Origin: an uncultured Paracoccaceae bacterium
GTDB taxonomy: Bacteria > Pseudomonadota > Alphaproteobacteria > Rhodobacterales > Rhodobacteraceae
Assembly (NCBI GenBank): GCA_937895435.1
Contig: CALAXT010000065.1
Location: 1-33,494, forward strand
Direction: 5' to 3'
DNA: 33,494 nucleotides
Shown: positions 21,969-30,470 of the stretch, piece by piece
How positions within the stretch are numbered: the first letter of the stretch is position 1
How the letters are laid out: each line of letters starts with the position of its first letter
Translations under genes and position numbers: made by a program
The notes under the pieces: generated by a model
What the model was told of the DNA's origin: nothing
The model's input: only the letters and a program-made list of their open reading frames with translations
Database searches by the model: none

Positions 21969-24236
21969 ATGCCCGAACGGAGTGAAAGCGAAAGCCGTAA
22001 GTTGCTCAGGCGCTTGCGTGACAGTCTGGCCGACAAAGGCGCGGGTCAGGAAAGGCTTGACCGTATCACATCGCTGATCGCCGATTCCATGCAATGTCAG
22101 GTTTGCTCAATCTATCTGTTTCGAGATCCTGATACGCTTGAACTGTGCGCAACCGAAGGGTTGAACCCGGACGCGGTTCACCAAACCCGGTTGCGTTTGG
22201 GGGAAGGTCTGGTGGGGCGCGTGGCCAAAACCAACACGCCCATCAACACCGGGAACGCCCCCGCGCATCGCGGATTTCGGTTTATGCCGGAAACCGGCGA
22301 AGAGATCTATTCCAGCTTTTTGGGCGTGCCCATTCAGCGGGTCGGCGAAAAACTGGGTGTGTTGGTTGTGCAAACCCGTGAAGCGCGCGAATTTTCCGAA
22401 GATGAGCTTTATGGGCTGGAAGTCGTTGCGATGGTTCTGGCTGAAATGGCAGAACTGGGCGCCTTTGTTGGTGAGGGCGACGCACTTTCAGCTCTGCACC
22501 AGCAGCCCGTATTGTTGCGCGCCACCACCGGCCAAGAGGGCGCCGCCGAAGGCCATGTGTGGCTGCATGAGCCGCGCGTGGTGGTCACAAACCCAGTGGC
22601 CGATGACCCCACTGCCGAGCGTGCTCGATTAAGAGCGGCCATTGATAAATTGCGCGGCTCAGTCGATGATCTGGTATCGCGTCATACCCAAGATGACAAA
22701 GATCAGACCGAAGTTTTGGAAGCCTATCGCATGTTCGCCAATTCGCGCGGCTGGACCCGCCGGATGGAAGAAAACATTGATCTGGGCCTGTCGGCCGAAG
22801 CGTCCGTTGAAAAAGAGCAATCAATTGCGCGGGCGCGCATGGAACGCGCACCAGATCCTTATTTGCGCGAACGGCTGCATGATCTCGATGATCTGTCAAA
22901 CCGTCTGCTGCGCATTCTGACCGGACAGGGCCGCGACACTGGTGCCGAGTTGCCGGAAAATCCAGTATTGGTTGCTCGCAACATTGGCCCGGGTGAACTG
23001 CTGGAATATGGCCGCAGGTTGCGCGGCGTTGTGCTGGAAGAGGGCTCGGTGGGCAGCCATGCCGCTATTGTTGCCCGGGCACTGGCGATCCCACTGGTTA
23101 TTCAGGCCGCCCGCATCACCGCCGAAGCTTTGAACGGCGATCGCATTTTGGTTGATGGCGATCAGGGCATTGTGCACCTGCGCCCCGAAGACGCCGTGGC
23201 CAGCGCCTTTCGTGACAAAATCGCTATGCAGACCGAGGCTCAGACCCGCTACGCCAGCCTGCGCGGCCTGCCCGCCACAACCACCTGTGACACCACAATC
23301 GCGCTCAGCATGAACGCAGGGCTGATGGCCGATCTGCCCAGTCTTGCCGGATCGGGTGCTGATGGCGTGGGGCTTTTTCGCACAGAACTTCAGTTTCTAA
23401 TCCGCAATTCCGTGCCAAAACGTGATGAACTGGCAGCGCTTTATGCCCGAGTGCTGGATGCCGCCCAAGGCCGCCCGGTCGCATTTCGCACGCTTGATAT
23501 CGGGTCTGACAAAGTGCTGCCCTATATGAAGCAACAATCAGAGCCCAATCCAGCCATGGGCTGGCGCGCCATCCGTGTAGGATTGGACAAAAAGGGCGTT
23601 TTGCGGATGCAGCTGCAAGCGCTGATCCGGGCTGCGCGTGGCCGTCCTTTGACAGTGATGTTTCCGTTTGTGGCCAATCTGGGAGAATTTTCTCAGGCCC
23701 GCGACCATTTGCTGCGCGAAATTGACCGGGAAGAAAAGCTGGGGCGGATGCTGCCTGCAAGCGTGCAGATTGGTGCGATGTTAGAGACCCCAAGTCTCGC
23801 TTTTGCCCCACCAGAGTTCTTTAAACTGGCCGATTTCATTTCAATCGGTGGCAATGATCTGAAACAATTCTTTTTTGCTGCAGATCGCGAAAATGAAATG
23901 GTGCGGCGGCGCTATGACACGCTGAGCTTGTCGTTTCTTGATTTTCTGCAAATGATCATCGCGCGTGCTGTTGATGCTGAAACCCCGCTGAGTTTTTGTG
24001 GCGAAGATGCCGGCCGCCCAGCCGAAGCAGTATGTCTGGCCGCTATTGGCATGCGCAGCTTATCCATGCGGCCCGCCTCAGTCGGGCCCGTGAAACATGT
24101 GTTGCGCCAAATCGATCTGCACGATGTACGCGCCGCAATCGCCACAGCGCGTGCCCAAGGCCAAGACAGCGCGCGCGAAGCCGTGTCGGCCCTGCTAAAA
24201 CACGCCGTAACCCAAAGCACCCCCCCCAAGGCATAG
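21969..24236 (+). CDS. ptsP: Phosphoenolpyruvate-protein phosphotransferase PtsP (EI-Ntr)
   Basis: A 755-aa EI-Ntr that autophosphorylates from PEP and feeds the nitrogen-related PTS (NPr, EIIA-Ntr). A GAF domain spans about 15-165 (SLIADSMQCQVCSIYLFRD, ATEGLN, FMPETGEEIYSSFLGVPI). The PTS-HPr-binding helical part follows (about 190-330), and the phosphohistidine is His364 in VGSHAAIVARALAIP. The PEP-binding barrel contains GVGLFRTELQFL, FRTLDIGSDK, GWRAIRVGLD and SIGGNDLKQFFFAADR, with catalytic Cys677 in FCGEDAGRP. The usual GEMAG/GELAG segment reads GEDAG here. The ATG follows CGGAGCAAG. It probably shares a transcript with lysC. The GAF domain is the expected nitrogen (glutamine) sensor. 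The 3' end includes a run of eight C. Confidence 0.95.
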   Translation: MPERSESESRKLLRRLRDSLADKGAGQERLDRITSLIADSMQCQVCSIYLFRDPDTLELCATEGLNPDAVHQTRLRLGEGLVGRVAKTNTPINTGNAPAHRGFRFMPETGEEIYSSFLGVPIQRVGEKLGVLVVQTREAREFSEDELYGLEVVAMVLAEMAELGAFVGEGDALSALHQQPVLLRATTGQEGAAEGHVWLHEPRVVVTNPVADDPTAERARLRAAIDKLRGSVDDLVSRHTQDDKDQTEVLEAYRMFANSRGWTRRMEENIDLGLSAEASVEKEQSIARARMERAPDPYLRERLHDLDDLSNRLLRILTGQGRDTGAELPENPVLVARNIGPGELLEYGRRLRGVVLEEGSVGSHAAIVARALAIPLVIQAARITAEALNGDRILVDGDQGIVHLRPEDAVASAFRDKIAMQTEAQTRYASLRGLPATTTCDTTIALSMNAGLMADLPSLAGSGADGVGLFRTELQFLIRNSVPKRDELAALYARVLDAAQGRPVAFRTLDIGSDKVLPYMKQQSEPNPAMGWRAIRVGLDKKGVLRMQLQALIRAARGRPLTVMFPFVANLGEFSQARDHLLREIDREEKLGRMLPASVQIGAMLETPSLAFAPPEFFKLADFISIGGNDLKQFFFAADRENEMVRRRYDTLSLSFLDFLQMIIARAVDAETPLSFCGEDAGRPAEAVCLAAIGMRSLSMRPASVGPVKHVLRQIDLHDVRAAIATARAQGQDSAREAVSALLKHAVTQSTPPKA

Positions 24237-24279
24237 GCTTGCCAAGGTTTGCACTTTTGACTTTACTTATCAGCATCCT

Positions 24280-24303
24280 AAAGCATACTACCAAGTATGT
24301 TTT
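24280..24303. promoter_or_regulatory. Inverted repeat CATACT-N4-AGTATG (candidate TetR operator)
   Basis: CATACT (24284-24289) and AGTATG (24294-24299) are exact inverted repeats around ACCA; the symmetry continues into A-tracts and T-tracts with one mismatch. The site lies downstream of a TTGACT (24257-24262) that could be a -35 and just before the AAGGAG ribosome-binding site of the maoC-like gene. A TetR regulator is the third gene of that operon, so autorepression is the simplest reading. Confidence 0.55.
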
Positions 24304-24320
24304 AAGGAGTGACTCACAGA

Positions 24321-24806
24321 ATGTCACAAGGCGTTCAACAAATCTTGGCCGAACAAACTGCGCAAATTGGTCAGGTTTTAGGCGTGTCCGATTGGGTGCA
24401 GGTCGATCAGGCCCAGATCATGCAGTTTGCAGATGCAACCGATGATCATCAGTTCATTCACACAGATCCTGTCCGCGCCCGGGCAGAAACCCACTTTGGC
24501 GGCACAATCGCCCATGGGTTCTTAACGCTGTCTTTGGCCAGCCGCTTTCACCACGATGTCTTTGCGTCGCAGCGCAATTTGGCGATTGGGGTGAACTATG
24601 GGTTTGATAAAATTCGCTTTCTAGCCCCCGTTCCCGCAGGTGCATGGCTGCGTGGCCATTTTACGCTGGATGCCGTAACCCAGCGATCAGACTATGAAAT
24701 TTTGCAAACCCTTGGCCTGCGCATCGACATCAAAGACAGCCCAACCCCGGCCTTGGTCGCGCAATGGTTGACCCTGCTAATTTTTACCCCCCCCGTCATG
24801 TCATAG
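24321..24806 (+). CDS. MaoC-like (R)-specific enoyl-CoA hydratase
   Basis: A 161-aa hot-dog-fold protein. The hydratase motif is FADATDDHQFIHTD, with catalytic Asp42 and His47 in the D-x4-H arrangement, followed by GGTIAHGFLTLSLASRFHHD. It is closest to the NodN/PhaJ-like MaoC group and would hydrate a trans-2-enoyl-CoA to the (R)-3-hydroxyacyl-CoA. The ATG at 24321 has AAGGAG 11 nt upstream; an earlier in-frame GTG (24309) overlaps that site and is unlikely. It is the first gene of an operon with thiolase, TetR and FadB-like genes. Its last codons cross a run of eight C just before the stop. Confidence 0.88.
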   Translation: MSQGVQQILAEQTAQIGQVLGVSDWVQVDQAQIMQFADATDDHQFIHTDPVRARAETHFGGTIAHGFLTLSLASRFHHDVFASQRNLAIGVNYGFDKIRFLAPVPAGAWLRGHFTLDAVTQRSDYEILQTLGLRIDIKDSPTPALVAQWLTLLIFTPPVMS

Positions 24807-24833
24807 TTGCCCTGCGCCAAAGATCGGATCACC

Positions 24834-26038
<1,205 letters not shown>

Positions 26039-26039
<1 letters not shown>

Positions 26040-26689
26040 TGGCGCTGGATAGCCCAGCCAAAGCGCCAAACAGCCGCCGCACCATTTTGGATGCAGCGGC
26101 CGCTTGTTTTGCCAGACAAGGTTTCGCCCAGACCTCAATCGACGATATCGCGCGGGCCATAGGCGCGACAAAGGGCAAAATTTACCACCATTTTCGGTCA
26201 AAGGGCGAATTGCTATCGGCTGTGCGCAAAAGCTCAATCTTGTTGACATCAGCCCAGGTGGAGCCGGTTTTTTTGGCCAATCAGGCGCCCCGCGCACGGT
26301 TTCACAGCATGGCGATGGCGCATGTGCGCGCGATGATCGAGCAATTGCCCTATCACCGCGTTGTCATTGAAAATCTGCGCAAAGGTGACATTGGCCCCAG
26401 CACCCCGCACGAACGCGCTTTGATGCAGGAAATTCGCACCCTGCAACGCGGCTACGAAGATTTGTTTCGGACTGTGATCACCCAAGGCATGCAAAATGGG
26501 GCGTTTCACAGCCAGCCAGTGTCGGTTGCGCTGCACAGTGTGCTGATGCTGCTGAATGCGCCTGTGTTTTGGTATCATCCCCGCCAAGGGGAAACCGCAG
26601 CAGACCGCGTCGCCATAGCCCGCCAGATTGCAGATATGGCGTTGGCGGCCCTGACACCTCGTGCAGAACCAAAGGACCCGCTGCCATGA
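26039..26689 (+). CDS. TetR-family transcriptional regulator
   Basis: A 216-aa regulator with an N-terminal TetR helix-turn-helix at about residues 15-60 (RRTILDAAAACFARQGFAQT, then SIDDIARAIGATKGKIYHHF and RSKGELL) and a variable ligand-binding domain. It lies within the maoC-thiolase-fadB operon with coupled starts and stops on both sides (TGATG at its start, ATGA at its end). It is therefore most likely the local repressor, with an acyl-CoA or related pathway intermediate as effector (inference). The inverted repeat before the maoC-like gene is the best candidate operator. A GTG one codon upstream is an alternative start. Confidence 0.92.
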
Positions 26690-28791
26690 CCCAAGCCGCC
26701 CCATCCGATTTTCTGCATGTCAGCCAGCAGGGCGGTGTTGCCATTCTGACGCTGATGAACCCACCAGTTAACGCACTGTGCGCCCAGCTGCGCGGCGCGT
26801 TAATGGCTGCCATCGCACAGGCCACAGCTGACCGTGCTGTAACGGCGGTTATCCTGATTGGGGCCGGGCGGGGATTTTCGGCCGGGGCCGATATTAGCGA
26901 ATTTGGCGCCGCCCCGATTGTCCCACGTCTGGCAGAAGTCTGCGCCCTGCTTGAGGCCTGCCCCAAGCCAGTGATTGCTGCGATGGATGGTTTTGCCTTG
27001 GGCGGCGGGTTGGAATTGGCGATGGCCGCACATTACCGCATCTGTTCTTCCACGACCCGTCTTGCCCTGCCCGAGGTCACATTGGGCATTCTGCCCGGCG
27101 CGGGCGGCACGCAGCGCCTGCCCCGGCTGATTGGGATGGCCGCAGCGCTCGACATGATGCTGACTGGTGCAGCGCTGCCGGCAGCCAAAGCGCAAAGCTT
27201 GGGGCTGATCGATCAGATTGCCACCGGTGATCTGCTGCAACATGCGCTGCATCTTGCAGCCACCCACCCTGCCCCGCGCCCCACATCTGCCCAGCCCGTG
27301 GTCGATGCCGATGATGGCGCGCAGGTCATAGCCAAAACACGCGCAGCACTGCCCGCGCGTGCGCGGGCAGTGACCGCTCCCAATGCCATTCTCGATTGCG
27401 CGGCAGCTACGTTGACCACCCCCTTTGAAACCGGCATGCAGATTGAAGCCTCAGCCTTTGCCAAATGCCTTCAGAGCCCCGAACGCGCCGGGCTGATTCA
27501 TGCATTTTTCGCTGAACGCGCCAGCGCAAACCTACCCCAAGCCAGCCGCACCCCACCACGCCCATTGCACCAGCTGGGCGTGGTGGGCGGTGGCACCATG
27601 GGCGCAGGCATCGCTGTCGCGGCGCTCGATGCGGGCTTTGACGTGACAATGGTTGAACGCGACAGTGCCAGCATGGCGCGCGGACGAGCCAATGTAGAGG
27701 CTGTTTATGACCGATTGATCGCAAAAAATCGCCTGAGCCTTGCGGCCAAGGCCGAGACACTCGGGCGGTTTCATACAACCACGGCATATGCGGATTTAGC
27801 GAATGCCGATCTGGTGATTGAGGCGGTGTTTGAAGATCTGGCTATCAAACGCGCGGTATTCGAAAACTTGGACAGGGTGCTGCGGCCTGATGCGGTGTTG
27901 GCATCGAACACGTCATTTCTTGATATCGACCAAATCGCAGCCACAACCTCGCGCGCACGCGATGTGCTGGGACTGCATTTCTTTTCACCCGCCAACATTA
28001 TGAAACTGCTAGAAATTGTGGTGCCATCGGCTGCAGCAGATGACACGGTCGCCACCGGGTTTGCCTTTGCCAAACGGCTGGGCAAGGTGGCCGTGCGCGC
28101 CGCTAACAGCGATGGGTTCATTGGAAATCGAATTCTAAACGCCTATGCCGAGGCCGCAAGCTTTATGGTTGAAGATGGGGCATCGCCCTATGACATCGAT
28201 GCAGCAATTGTTGGGTTTGGCTTTCCTATTGGGCTTTATGCGATGTTTGATTTGGCCGGAAATGACATCGTGTGGGCAGATCGCAAACGCCGCATGGCAA
28301 CCCGCCCCCCCGGCGCGCGTTACGCCGATTTTGCTGACCTGCTCTGTGAGCAGGGTTGGTTTGGCCAGAAAACTGGCCAAGGTTTTTACACCTATGGCCC
28401 AGACAGCCGCCAAGGCACACCCGACCCCCAAGTTCTTGCCCTCATTGCAGCAAGCCGCAGCGCAAAGGCGATTGTGCCCCGCACCTTTGGCCCCGATGAG
28501 ATCTTGCAACGCTATCTGGCGGCCATGGTGAATGAGGCCGCACGCCTTTTGGCCGAGGGCGTGGCGTTAAAACCCTCAGACATTGATGTGACCTTTGTCC
28601 ATGGCTACGGTTTTCCGCGCCACCGCGGTGGGCCGATGCATTTTGCTGACAGCTATGGCTTGGCAAAGATGTTAGCGGATATCCGCCGTTTTGAACACGA
28701 AGACCCGGTTTTTTGGGCTCCTGCCCCGCTTTTGGTCGATCTGGTCGCGCGGGGGGCAACATTTGGCAGCCTGAATCCGCCCCGCGATTAG
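26686..28791 (+). CDS. fadJ: FadB/FadJ-like bifunctional enoyl-CoA hydratase / 3-hydroxyacyl-CoA dehydrogenase
   Basis: A 701-aa fusion. The crotonase domain (1-190) has GAGRGFSAGADISEFG for the oxyanion hole, Glu110 (LGGGLELAMAAHYRI) and Glu130 (LPEVTLGILPGAGGTQRLPR). The NAD-binding dehydrogenase domain starts near residue 298 (LGVVGGGTMGAGIAVAAL), with the catalytic His431 in GLHFFSPANIMKLLEIV. C-terminal 3HCDH domains follow (NSDGFIGNRILNAY, VHGYGFPRHRGGPMHFAD). It carries out the hydration and NAD-dependent oxidation steps of beta-oxidation; the product goes to the thiolase upstream. The ATG overlaps the tetR stop (ATGA). Its own stop overlaps the stop of the convergent mmsB gene by 4 bp. 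Confidence 0.93.
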   Translation: MTQAAPSDFLHVSQQGGVAILTLMNPPVNALCAQLRGALMAAIAQATADRAVTAVILIGAGRGFSAGADISEFGAAPIVPRLAEVCALLEACPKPVIAAMDGFALGGGLELAMAAHYRICSSTTRLALPEVTLGILPGAGGTQRLPRLIGMAAALDMMLTGAALPAAKAQSLGLIDQIATGDLLQHALHLAATHPAPRPTSAQPVVDADDGAQVIAKTRAALPARARAVTAPNAILDCAAATLTTPFETGMQIEASAFAKCLQSPERAGLIHAFFAERASANLPQASRTPPRPLHQLGVVGGGTMGAGIAVAALDAGFDVTMVERDSASMARGRANVEAVYDRLIAKNRLSLAAKAETLGRFHTTTAYADLANADLVIEAVFEDLAIKRAVFENLDRVLRPDAVLASNTSFLDIDQIAATTSRARDVLGLHFFSPANIMKLLEIVVPSAAADDTVATGFAFAKRLGKVAVRAANSDGFIGNRILNAYAEAASFMVEDGASPYDIDAAIVGFGFPIGLYAMFDLAGNDIVWADRKRRMATRPPGARYADFADLLCEQGWFGQKTGQGFYTYGPDSRQGTPDPQVLALIAASRSAKAIVPRTFGPDEILQRYLAAMVNEAARLLAEGVALKPSDIDVTFVHGYGFPRHRGGPMHFADSYGLAKMLADIRRFEHEDPVFWAPAPLLVDLVARGATFGSLNPPRD

Positions 28792-29666
28792 CCCGCGCTG
28801 CGGCTGCGGCGTTCAAACCGTGGCAACATCGCACTGAAATCTTGGCCGCGCCCATCTTCCTGTTCGACAAAATCGCGATAAAGCGCCAGCGCCACCGCCC
28901 CCATCGGGGTATCGGCGTCAACTGTTTGGGCAGCCTGTTGGCTGAGCCCCAGGTCTTTCAGCATCAGATCAGCAGAAAACCCTGGGCGATAGCCGTTATC
29001 TGCCGGGCTTTGCGGCCCAACCCCGGGCGCCGGGCAATAGGTATTCAACGACCAAGACGCCCCCGATGAGGTTGAAACCACATCAAACATCGCCGCCCGG
29101 TCCAGCCCCAATTTATCGGCCAAGGCAAAGGCTTCGCAGGTGGCAATCATCGTCACACCCAAGATCATATTGTTGCAAATCTTGGCCGCCTGCCCGTTGC
29201 CTGCAGGACCGCAATGCACCGCACGCTGCCCCATGACATCTAAAACGGCTTGCGCCGCGGCAAAGCCCGCATCCGCGCCCCCGACCATAAAGGTCAGCGT
29301 GCCCGCAATAGCCCCACCCGTACCACCCGATACCGGCGCATCTAACGCAACCACGCCCAACCCCGCCGCCTGATCGGCCACATCGCGTGCGCTGGCCACA
29401 TCAACCGTTGAGCAATCGATAAACAGTGCACCTTTTGTCATGGCAGGCAGGATTTCTGCCGCCACATCCCGCAAAATCTGGCCATTGGGCAGCATCGTAA
29501 TCACCAAATCGCGCCCAGCCGCCGCCTTGGCCGCTGATGGCGCAGGCTGCACGCAAGCGGGATAGGCACCGCTGGGGTCAAAGCCCACCACATCATGGCC
29601 TGCCGCCACCAGATTGGCCGCCATCGGCCCACCCATATTGCCCAAGCCAATAAAACCGATTTGCAT
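28788..29666 (-). CDS. mmsB: 3-hydroxyisobutyrate dehydrogenase (MmsB)
   Basis: A 292-aa NAD-dependent beta-hydroxyacid dehydrogenase of valine catabolism (3-hydroxyisobutyrate to methylmalonate semialdehyde). The Rossmann fingerprint is FIGLGNMGGPMAANL (5-19), the substrate loop is LDAPVSGGTGGAIAG, and the catalytic Lys162 is in AGNGQAAKICNNMILG. FSADLMLKDLGLSQQAA near the C-terminus is the conserved dimer helix. Length is standard. The ATG at 29666 has GTGGGGG upstream; the frame is open further back but that part is antisense to the tRNA gene. Only 60 bp separates it from the tRNA-Leu gene upstream, leaving little room for a separate promoter. Confidence 0.92.
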   Translation of the reverse strand: MQIGFIGLGNMGGPMAANLVAAGHDVVGFDPSGAYPACVQPAPSAAKAAAGRDLVITMLPNGQILRDVAAEILPAMTKGALFIDCSTVDVASARDVADQAAGLGVVALDAPVSGGTGGAIAGTLTFMVGGADAGFAAAQAVLDVMGQRAVHCGPAGNGQAAKICNNMILGVTMIATCEAFALADKLGLDRAAMFDVVSTSSGASWSLNTYCPAPGVGPQSPADNGYRPGFSADLMLKDLGLSQQAAQTVDADTPMGAVALALYRDFVEQEDGRGQDFSAMLPRFERRSRSAG

Positions 29667-29726
29667 GATGCCCCCACTGATACGCGCATGATGCCGTCTG
29701 CCGTCAGCCGATAGCACAGCAAAATA

Positions 29727-29812
29727 TGGTGGCCGCTGTGGGACTCGAACCCACACGGGCAAAGCCCGAGGCATTTTAAGTGCCTTCCGTCTACCTGTTC
29801 CGGCAAGCGGCC
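29727..29812 (-). tRNA. tRNA-Leu (anticodon UAA), CCA encoded
   Basis: On the minus strand a complete class II cloverleaf can be folded: acceptor GGCCGCT/AGCGGCC, D-arm CCG...CGG with GG in the loop, anticodon arm AGGCA-CTTAAAA-TGCCT with anticodon TAA, a long variable arm CGGGC-TTT-GCCCG, T-arm GTGGG-TTCGAGT-CCCAC, discriminator A and encoded CCA at 29729-29727. The long variable arm and UAA anticodon identify leucine (UUA/UUG codons). No integrase or attachment-site duplication is visible. Confidence 0.96.
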
Positions 29813-29820
29813 CTGTGCGC

Positions 29821-29849
29821 TCTATAGCCCGGCTCTGCGGCGCTGTCAG
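29821..29849 (-). promoter_or_regulatory. Sigma70-type promoter of tRNA-Leu
   Basis: On the minus strand CTGACA (29849-29844), a 17-bp spacer and TATAGA (29826-29821) give a good -35/-10 pair. The start point would fall at or just before the tRNA 5' end at 29812. This separates the tRNA from the putR gene upstream. Confidence 0.65.
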
Positions 29850-29905
29850 CAGGGGTTTTGGAAAAGTCGTATCAGTTTTCTTGGCTTTCGTCTTTTACTG
29901 CCAGA

Positions 29906-30370
29906 TCAGGCACCGGTTTCTTTGACCGCCTCCATCGCGACATAGGTTGAGGTGGCTGTGACATGCGGCAAGGTCGAAAGCCGCTCACCCATGAAAGCGC
30001 GATAAGCGGCGATGTCGGATGTGCGCACTTTCAGCAAGTAATCGAACCCACCAGCAATCATGTGACATTCCTCAATTTCTGGCAGCGCACAAGCTGCGCG
30101 ATTGAACGCCTGCAACGCCGCTTCGCGCGTATCCGACAGACGCACCTCAACAAAAGCTACATGCGCAAGACCCATCCGAATGGGATCCAACTGGGCGCGA
30201 TATCCTGCGATGATGCCCGCCCGTTCCAACCGTTTCACCCGTGCTTGGGTTGGCGACTTTGACAGGCCGATCCGTTCGGCCAGCGTTGCTATCGACATCC
30301 GGCCATCACCCGCCAAATGCCGCAGAATCGCACGATCAAAGCGGTCAAGATCTGTTTGATCCATTTGCAT
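29906..30370 (-). CDS. putR: Lrp/AsnC-family proline regulator (PutR)
   Basis: A 154-aa Lrp/AsnC regulator: winged HTH in residues about 8-60 (DRFDRAILRHLAGDGRMSIA, then TLAERIGLSKSPTQARVKRL), then a RAM effector domain (AFVEVRLSDTREAALQAFN ... ECHMIAGGFDYLLKVRTSD). It is divergent from putA with a 100-bp gap, the arrangement in which PutR activates putA in response to proline in Agrobacterium and Rhodobacter. PutA here lacks its own DNA-binding domain, which is consistent. ATGs at 30370 and 30364 are both possible starts; neither has a strong ribosome-binding site. Confidence 0.92.
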   Translation of the reverse strand: MQMDQTDLDRFDRAILRHLAGDGRMSIATLAERIGLSKSPTQARVKRLERAGIIAGYRAQLDPIRMGLAHVAFVEVRLSDTREAALQAFNRAACALPEIEECHMIAGGFDYLLKVRTSDIAAYRAFMGERLSTLPHVTATSTYVAMEAVKETGA

Positions 30371-30388
30371 TGTTATTTCACCATTAAT

Positions 30389-30403
30389 CAGGCGATCCGC
30401 CTG
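30389..30403. promoter_or_regulatory. 15-bp palindrome matching Lrp-type operator layout (putative PutR site)
   Basis: CAGGCG-ATC-CGCCTG is a perfect inverted repeat in the putR-putA gap, 18 bp before the putR ATG and 67 bp before putA. It fits the outer positions of the Lrp-family consensus (YAG-N9-CTR, 15 bp), although the centre is GC-rich instead of AT-rich. An AT-rich stretch (TTTATTTATAAGG) follows towards putA and could hold its promoter. Confidence 0.55.
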
Positions 30404-30470
30404 CTAAAATTTATTTATAAGGAAATATGGTTGATTTAAGTGGGATATAAAAGGAAAAAAGGAGCACGTC

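Noticed and set aside
29727-29812. tRNA-Leu as an integration site of a genomic island
   Set aside because: No integrase, no repeated tRNA 3' end and no compositional shift on either side; flanking genes are ordinary metabolic genes.
30431-30451. TTGATT and TATAAA as the putA promoter
   Set aside because: The spacer is only 9 bp and the start would fall within the ribosome-binding site; an activator-dependent promoter further upstream is more likely.
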